Shown here: in pieces, positions 52,901 through 61,900 of the stretch
Layout of the letters: each line of letters begins with the position of its first letter
How positions within the stretch are numbered: the first letter of the stretch is position 1
From: Bolinopsis microptera
Lineage: Eukaryota > Ctenophora > Tentaculata > Lobata > Bolinopsidae
Assembly (NCBI RefSeq): GCF_026151205.1
Contig: NC_087084.1
Span: forward strand, 16,218,227 to 16,282,226
DNA length: 64,000 nt
Direction: 5' to 3'
The notes under the pieces: generated by a model
The model's database searches: none
What the model was told of the DNA's origin: nothing
What the model saw: only the letters and a program-made list of their open reading frames with translations
Position numbers and translations under genes: made by a program

Positions 52901-55900
52901 TAAAATAATAAAATCACACGAAAATTTCTTATGAAAAAATCGCAAGAAAAAAAATTAAGGCGGTTAGAAATTACGGTGGTCAGATATTAAGGCGGCAAGA
53001 AATTAAGGCGATTTTGTCAGAATCGCCTTAATTTCTTGCCGCCTATATTTCTTGCACTAAGGTAATCGCATTATACGCAGTTAGATTAGCGTATATAATT
53101 TAATTTTGTCTCTTTTAAATTTAAGTTTCTTTGTCCCAGGTTACACATGTGACGTGAGTGCAGGAACATGTGACAGAGGTAACACACAATCTGAACTAAT
53201 TAAGTTGTCAGTTGGAAGTGTTAGTTGTGATGATGGTTCATCGTGTCCTACTGGTACAACGGGTTGTAAGCTATCTTCTGGAGACTGGGGTTGTTGTCCT
53301 TATCCTGAAGCTGTGTGTTGTGACGATGGAGAGCACTGCTGTCCTCAAGGTTTGTCTCTTTCAAAAGAACTTAAAATGATGATCCTTCGAAAAATGTCTT
53401 ACGAAATGAATTGGTTAATGGAATGGGTCGAAGATTGTTCAAGTATTTTGAATTCCGACTTAAAATTAAGAGGCAGGATATTATTTTTATTATCTTTAAT
53501 TTCATTTTGCCTCTTTTAAGCTTAATTTTCTCTCTCTTAGGCTACACATGTGATGTAAGTGCAGGAACATGTGACAGAGGTAACACACAATCTGAACTAA
53601 TTAAGTTGTCAGTTGGAAGTGTTAGTTGTGATGATGGTTCATATTGTCCTACTGGTACAACGTGTTGTAAGCTTTCTTCTGGAGACTGGGGTTGTTGTCC
53701 TTATCCTGAAGCTGTGTGTTGTGACGATGGAGAGCACTGCTGTCCTCAAGGTTTGTCTCTTTAAAAAGAACTTAAAATCGGTGGTTGCAAAGTGGCGTCC
53801 AATCAGAACTTCTGATGAAACAAATAAGCAAGTGATTTAAATCCTTCGAAAATGTTTTACAAAATTAATTGGAAGATGGGTCAAGAATCGAAGCATTTTG
53901 AATCCCAACTTAAGATAAAGAGGCAGGACATTGAAATGAATAAATAATAAATTGCTTGTATACCGCCCATTATTATTATTCATTTATTTAGTTTTGTTTC
54001 TTGGTTAAGGGGTTTTCCAAACTCCAGGGGCTCGTGAAGTGTCTTACACAACCTCTCCGAGCCCAAGATCCGTAGTGCGTGGTGAAGAGCCACACCCTTC
54101 TCGAGGTGCCACTGTTAAGCTTAGTAGCCTGTTCTGGGTGATTCCAGTTAAAACAGGTGAACGGTAACAGAACACTGCGGCTCTAGACCAGTACAAGTCG
54201 AAAAATATAACCGGGACATCTGTCTCGTTAGGACTGCATGCAGTTCATCGGGTGCGAAGGGCCAGCATCCCTTCCACCCCAAATAACAACGCTACTGAAA
54301 CAACACACACATCAAATGGACGGAGTGCTACTTCCGATTCAAGGACGGATGGTTCCAGCATGACGGAGGCTGGGCAAAGCCTACGGGACCCCAGTCGCCT
54401 GATGAGAAGAGGGGGTACTCGTCATCCGACCAGATTTATTAGTCAACAGATCATCCATGTTGACCCTGCTTCCAACAAATCCAATCCAGTAAATTATTGC
54501 AAACAGTTTTTACGTTTTGGAACATGGAACGTTCTATCTCTTGTCAGCTCATCTACACAGCTCTACCAACTTAGTAAAAACATTGATCAGTACAGATTGG
54601 ATCTTTTGGGGATCACCGAGACTCACATGCCTGGATCTGGCACCACTCTACTGGACAATGGCAGTCTACTCATCCATTCCGGTAGAGTCGACGGGATCAA
54701 GAGACAGGGAGTAGGTCTCAGTCTTTCAAAACGAATCAGAAACTCCCTGATATCGTTCACTCCCACATCGGAGCGGGTTTTAACTGCTAGGCTGCATAGT
54801 AAGCAAATCAACATCTCTGTTGTTGTGGCCTATGCTCCAACTGAGGGTGCAGAGGAGAGTGAGAAAGATAAGTTTTATAGGACACTCACAGATACATTTG
54901 ATGGGCTACCTCGTCACGATATCAAGTTACTGCTCGGCGATTTTAATGCAAAAGTAACATCAGGCAGATATGGAAGTGAAGCGGTCATCGGTGGGGAATC
55001 ACTCCATAGCTCATCAAATGACAACGGGACAAGACTTGTGGATTTCTGTGCGACGAACCAGCTTGTCATCGGGGGAACTCTCTTCGAGCACAAGAACATT
55101 CACAAGGGAACATGGCGGTCCCCCAACGGGCTCACCGTCAATCAGATAGATCATATCTGCATTGGAAAGCGGTTTCGTCAGCGGTCAGTCACTTTTTGAT
55201 GTTAGGGTATGTCGCGGGGCAGACATCGGCTCCGATCATTATCTGGTTCTAGGACTGCTGAAAATCAAACTTCAGTCAGTGACAAAGATCAACGCCAACA
55301 GGCCCAATGTGCCTGCCATTGAGCGCCTGAGGGATAGTACTACGGTTTTAGAGTACAATGTGGCTCTTCAAAACCGATTTGCAAGTCTGGATAGTGAGGT
55401 CGACCTCGAGGATATGTGGCGTAATCTCAGTCAGACCGTCACTGATGTCTCACTGGAGGTACTAGGCAAAAGACCCCGGAAGGCAAAGGAGCAACACCTG
55501 TCACGGAAGACCAAGGATTTATTGACTCAGCGGGCACAGTTTAAGCGCAAAGACCCAAACTCGGACACTAACAGGTCAGAGTATTCTAAACTTAATAAGT
55601 TAGTCAAGAAAAGCAGCAAGCTAGATGACAATAACTGGGCAGTTAGAGTAGCTACTGATCTTGAGGAAGCAGCGAGCAAAGGTCAGCAGCGTGAGGTATG
55701 GGCAAAGATCAAGAAGATCTCTGGTAAGAACAAGAAGCCTCAAGCATCTTGTGTCCGGGACAAGGACGGTAGGAAGATCACGGATCCCCAACAGCAGAGG
55801 GATAGGTGGAAGGAGCACTTTACTGAACTTCTGAACCCCCCATCATCAAGTGTCAACCTTGCCGACCTTGATACAGTACCACCCCAACCCCACTTTAACT

Positions 55901-58900
55901 CTCTCTCTTGTTCGGATGGACCACCCACCAGAGACGAGATTAGTTATTCCCTGACAAAGCTTAAGAACAACAAAAGCCCAGGAGTGGACGGGATAACTAA
56001 CGAGCAACTGAAGTATGGTGCGAGTGCTCTAGTTGATCAACTAGAGTGTCTATTCAAGAAAGTGTGGGAAGAAGAGACTGTTCCTGAAGATTGGTTAAAG
56101 GGTGTGATCATTGTTATTGGGAAGAAAGGAGACACTTCAGTCTGCGGGAACAACAGAGGGATCACCTTAAGGTCTACAGCATCCAAGCTTTTTCAGATGA
56201 TTCTTCTTAAGCGGTTACATGCTGGTATGGAGTGTCTCCTCAGGGAGAATCAGTGCGGATTTAGACAGAACCGCTCATGTATTGATCAGATTTATTCTCT
56301 CCGAACTATTATTCATAACTGTCTTGAGTTTAACATTCCTCTTTACATTAATTTTGTGGATTTCAAGGCAGCGTTCGATTCTATCAGAAGGGACTTTATT
56401 TGGTGCAGTATGAGACACTATGGGCTGCCTGAAAAATATGTCAGAATATTTCAGTCATTTTTTGGGGGTACCATGAGTGCCGTGAGGGTTAATGGGGAGC
56501 TGACAGACTGGTTTGATGTTAACTCAGGCACAGGTCAGGGTGACATTCAAGCACCTCCTGTCTTTAATTTCTGCCTAAACTTTTCTGCATTTCTGGCTGA
56601 GACCAACAAGATCATCAGTCAAGGCGCAGTGCTGCAGAAAGAGATGAAGACGGTCGAGGAAAAGGTCATTCTGGACACCGATTATGCTGATGACATGGCT
56701 ATTATGGACAACTCAGGGGAAGGCCTACAGGAATCAACTGATCTATTAGTTCATTACAGCTCCTACGCTGGGCTCAGAATAAATGCAAAGAAGACCCAAT
56801 GCATGGCTGTAAGCAAGTGCGCCTCCCAGCGACCTTTCATCAAGGATGATTGTATTGAGCTGTCGGTTGAGGGTGAACCCGTCGAGCAGGTTAGCAACTT
56901 TGTCTACCTGGGTGCAACTATTAGTGGGGATGGGACAATCAACAGAGACCTGGATGTCCGTATCCAGAAGGCTAATGGCGCCTTTCATCAGCTCTGGAAC
57001 ATTTGGAATAGCAGAACTATAAAGACTCCAACCAAGATCAGGATCTATAGGGCTGCTGTCCTCACTATCTTGTTGTATGGAGCTGAAGTCTGGAACACCA
57101 CCAAAAAGCAGATGAAACGTTTCGAGGTTTTCCATCAAACCTCCTTGAGAAGGATCCTTAGGATTAAATGGTTCTTTCGTGTAACCAACGACGAAGTTCT
57201 TAGGAGGGCTGGCATCAAGTCAGTTGAGACTTTCATCAGTGCTGCCAGGCTACGTTGGTATGGACATGTAGTTAGAATGCCAGACTCTAGACTACCGAGG
57301 TTTCCGTTGAACTGGAAGCCAAACTATGGAAAGAGGTCAAGGGGCAGACCCCGTAAGAACTGGAAGTCCTGCGTACTCGAAGATGCTGCTAAGTTTACAG
57401 GTGTTGAAAACATCGACAACGACACAACAGAAGCTTTGGCTACCAACCGAGTACAGTGGAGACATATGTTACGCCGCCAACGCGATGTGTGTGATGCAGG
57501 CCACTCCAACGACTAGGAGGAGACCTTACCATGTAACATGTATGTATGTTTCTTTTCAATTTTAGTTTTTTCTCACAGGTTACACATGTGATGTGAGTGC
57601 AGGAACATGTGACAGAGGTAACACACAATCTGAACTAACTGAGTTGTCAGTTGGAAGTGTTAGTTGTGATGATGGTTCATCGTGTCCTACTGGTACAACG
57701 TGTTGTAAGCTATCTTCTGGAGACTGGGGTTGTTGTCCTTATCCTAAAGCTGTGTGTTGTGACGATGGAGAGCACTGCTGTCCTCAAGGTTTGTCTCTTC
57801 AAAATGAACTTAAAATGACGATCCTTCGAAAAATGTCTTACGAAATGAATTGGGTAATGGAATGGGTCGAAGATTGTAGCATTTTGAATTCCGACTTAAC
57901 AGTAAGAGGCAGGATATTATTATTTCAAAAAATTTCATTTTGTGTCTTTTAAATTTTAGTTTCTCTCTCCCAGGTTACACATGTGACGTGAGTGCAGGAA
58001 CATGTGACAGAGGTAACACACAATCTGAACTAACTGAGTTGTCAGTTGGAAGTGTTAGTTGTGATGATGGTTCATCGTGTCCTACTGGTACAACGTGTTG
58101 TAAGCTATCTTCTGGAGACTGGGGTTGTTGTCCTTATCCTAAAGCTGTGTGTTGTGACGATGGAGAGCACTGCTGTCCTCAAGGTTTGTCTCTTCAAAAT
58201 GAACTTAAAATGACGATCCTTCGAAAAATGTCTTACGAAATGAATTGGGTAATGGAATGGGTCGAAGATTGTAGCATTTTGAATTCCGACTTAACAGTAA
58301 GAGGCAGGATATTATTATTTCAAAAAATTTCATTTTGTGTCTTTTAAATTTTAGTTTCTCTCTCCCAGGTTACACATGTGACGTGAGTGCAGGAACATGT
58401 GACAGAGGTAACACACAATCTGAACTAACTGAGTTGTCAGTTGGAAGTGTTAGTTGTGATGATGGTTCATCGTGTCCTACTGGTACAACGTGTTGTAAGC
58501 TATCTTCTGGAGACTGGGGTTGTTGTCCTTATCCTAAAGCTGTGTGTTGTGACGATGGAGAGCACTGCTGTCCTCAAGGTTTGTCTCTTTCAATTGAACT
58601 TAAATGATGATCCTTCGAAAAATGTCTTACGAAATGAATTGGGTAATGGAATGGGTCGAAGATTGTAGCATTTTGAATTCCGACTTAAAATTAAGAGGCA
58701 GGAAATTATTATTTTAACTCCACTTTTGACCTATTTGGAGGCCATTTATTAATTCCATAATTGCACCGGTTTTTGTTCCAGGGGGTGCGATTACAAAACT
58801 AATTGCACTGTTTTGAGAGTGACCGAAATCTTATTAGGTACGATTACTAAACTAATTGCACTGATTCCCTGAAAGATGCTGCAAATCATGGCTCAGGCAG

Positions 58901-61900
58901 ATAATTAGAGTTAGAGAGAGCACCTCGTAAAATGAGGACCTAATTAAAACCGAGTATTTTACTACTGTGAGGTGCTGATTTAAGTATTGACTTAAATCAA
59001 CTACCTGAGGTAGTTTGGCGACCGTTAGTGCAATGGTCGCACGAAACAAACTTGTGGGCATAAATTTAAATTTATAGTTTAGGACAACATCTTTCCTTGT
59101 GTTTGGAATAAGTCAATCCTTACATTGCATTAACACAACACAGTATGAGGCTGAGATCTCACTAATTATTTGTAAAACAAAAAGTGGCATAACTTATGTT
59201 CTGATAAATATTTTTGCTTCTAAATTTCACAGAATGTTAATAACAAGTATCTAAACCTTTGTGGCAAGTTTTGTGTGATTGCGAACTTCACTGAGCTTAT
59301 TTGACCAATTTAGCCCCTGAGCGAGCTAGCTTGAATTTCTCACCCAGAACTGTTTACATTGGTTAATAGAAACCACCAAAAAAAATCCTGGGTAACAAAA
59401 TAAAAAAACCAGCGATTTATTCACGTTTTACCAATTCTATTCACATGGATCCATCGCACATTCAATTCTCTTTATATTTTAACTGATAAGGACTATCACA
59501 AATGATCCTTCCTGCTTGTTTATATCGTTCTTCTTACATGGAATGTGCGATGTATCATGGTGAATAGAATTGGTAAAACATAAATAAATCGGTGGTTTTT
59601 TAATTTTTTTACCCAGGATTTTTTTTGGTGGTTTCTATTAACCAATGTAAACAGTTCTGGGTGAGAAATTAAAGCTAGCACACTCAGGAGCTAACTTTGT
59701 CAGACAAGCTCAGACTCACACAAAACTTAGCACGAAGTTGTGTCTAATTATGATTGACATTCTCTAAAAATTTGAATCAAAAATATTAATCAGAACGTAA
59801 GTTATGGCGCTTTTCCATTCTGAAATAAAATAATTAGTGAGATCTCAGCGAGCTGTTACAATTTTAAGAGATAAGGATGGGTAGACTTTTGAGGCCCACC
59901 CTGTATAACAACAAAGTCGGTGCGATTATAAACTAATTACACTGGTTATAACATCAGAGGCGTGGAGTTATACGTGAATCTAACTGCATGTATAATACGA
60001 TTACACCAGTTATTGCACTCGGCTGCGCCTCGTGAAATAACTGCAATAATCGAACTCGGCTTTTATTATTCGTGCGATTATTGTATCAATTTCCACTCGG
60101 CTGCGCCTCGTGCAATTAATAGTGTAATCGCATTATACGCAGTTAGATTAGCGTATATAATTTAATTTTGTCTCTTTTAAATTTAAGTTTCTTTGTCCCA
60201 GGTTACACATGTGACGTGAGTGCAGGAACATGTGACAGAGGTAACACACAATCTGAACTAACTGAGTTGTCAGTTGGAAGTGTTAGTTGTGATGATGGTT
60301 CATCGTGTCCTACTGGTACAACGTGTTGTAAGCTAGATTCTGGAGACTGGGGTTGTTGTCCTTATCCTAAAGCTGTGTGTTGTGACGATGGAGAGCACTG
60401 CTGTCCTCAAGGTTTGTCTCTTTCAAAAGAACTTAAAATGATGATCCTTCGAAAAATGTCTTACGAAATGAATTGGTTAATTGAATGGGTCGAAGATTGT
60501 TCAAGTATTTTGAATTCCGACTTAAAATTAAGAGGCAGGATATTATTTTTATTATCTTTAATTTCATTTTGCCTCTTTTAAGCTTAATTTTCTCTCTCTT
60601 AGGCTACACATGTGATGTAAGTGCAGGAACATGTGACAGAGGTAACACACAATCTGAACTAACTGAGTTGTCAGTTGGAATTGTTAGTTGTGATGATGGT
60701 TCATATTGTCCTACTGGTACAACGTGTTGTAAGCTATCTTCTGGAGACTGGGGTTGTTGTCCTTATCCTAAAGCTGTGTGTTGTGACGATGGAAAGCACT
60801 GCTGTCCTCAAGGTTTGTCTCTTTAAAAATGACTTAAAATGATGATCCTTCGAAAATATTATACGAAATGAATAGGTTATGAGTCAAGGATTGAAGCATT
60901 TTGAATCCTGACTGAAGATAAAAAGGCAGGATATTGTTTTTATCATTTTTTACTTTCTTTTCTCTTTATTTAATTTTAGTTTCTTTGTCCCAGGCTACAC
61001 ATGCGACTTGAGTGCAGGAACATGTGACAGAGGTAACACACAATCTGAACTAACTGAGTTGTCAGTTGGAAGTGTTAAATGTGATGATGGTTCATCGTGT
61101 CCTACTGGTACAACGTGTTGTAAGCTATCTTCTGGAGACTGGGGTTGTTGTCCTTATCCTAAAGCTGTGTGTTGTGACGATGGAGAGCACTGCTGTCCTC
61201 AAGGTTTGTCTCTTTCAAAAAAACTTAAAATGATGATCCTTTGAAAATGTCTTACGAAATGCAATGAATAGGTTATGGGTTGAAACATTTAGAGTCCCGA
61301 CTTAAGATTAAGAGGCAGGAAATTTGTATTATTGTTTAATTTTTTCTCTTTTAAATTTAAGTTTCTTTGTCCCAGGTTACACATGTGACGTGAGTGCAGG
61401 AACATGTGACAGAGGTAACACACAATCTGAACTAACTGAGTTGTCAGTTGGAAGTGTTAGTTGTGATGATGGTTCATATTGTCCTACTGGTACAACGTGT
61501 TGTAAGCTATCTTCTGGAGACTGGGGTTGTTGTCCTTATCCTAAAGCTGTGTGTTGTGACGATGGAGAGCACTGCTGTCCTCAAGGTTTGTCTCTTTAAA
61601 AAAGAACTTAAAATAAATGGTTGCAAAGTGGTGTCCAATCAGAACTTCTGATGAAACAAATAAACAATTAATTTGAATCCTTCGAAAATGTTTTACAAAA
61701 TTAATTGGTAAATGGGTCAAGAATCGGAGTATTTTGAATTCCAAGTTAAGATAAAGAGGCAGGACATTGAAATGAATAAATTGCTCGTATACCGCCCATT
61801 GCATTATTATTATTTATTTATTTAATTTTGTTTCTTTTTCGTTTTAGTTTCTCTCTCCCAGGTTACACATGTGACGTGAGTGCAGGAACATGTGACAGAG

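Larger units (their letters stand above)
54003..57546 (+). mobile_element. RTE-like LINE (3.5 kb) in a granulin intron
   Basis: Bounded by an 8-bp duplication TGTTTCTT (53995–54002, 57547–57554); the related intron at ~61815 shows the uninterrupted TTTTGTTTCTTTTTC. No poly(A); the 3' end is CATGTAACATGTATGTA, short repeats as in RTE elements. It encodes one split endonuclease–RT protein. Same strand as the host gene. Confidence 0.85.
58184..60812 (+). repeat. Segmental duplication inside the granulin gene, copy 2
   Basis: 2,629 bp running from the intron after exon 9 through exon 12. Copy 1 is 50308–53750 (3,443 bp), which is 2,630 bp once the 811-bp MITE and its extra TA are removed. The copies agree nearly base for base through introns. 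Confidence 0.9.
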
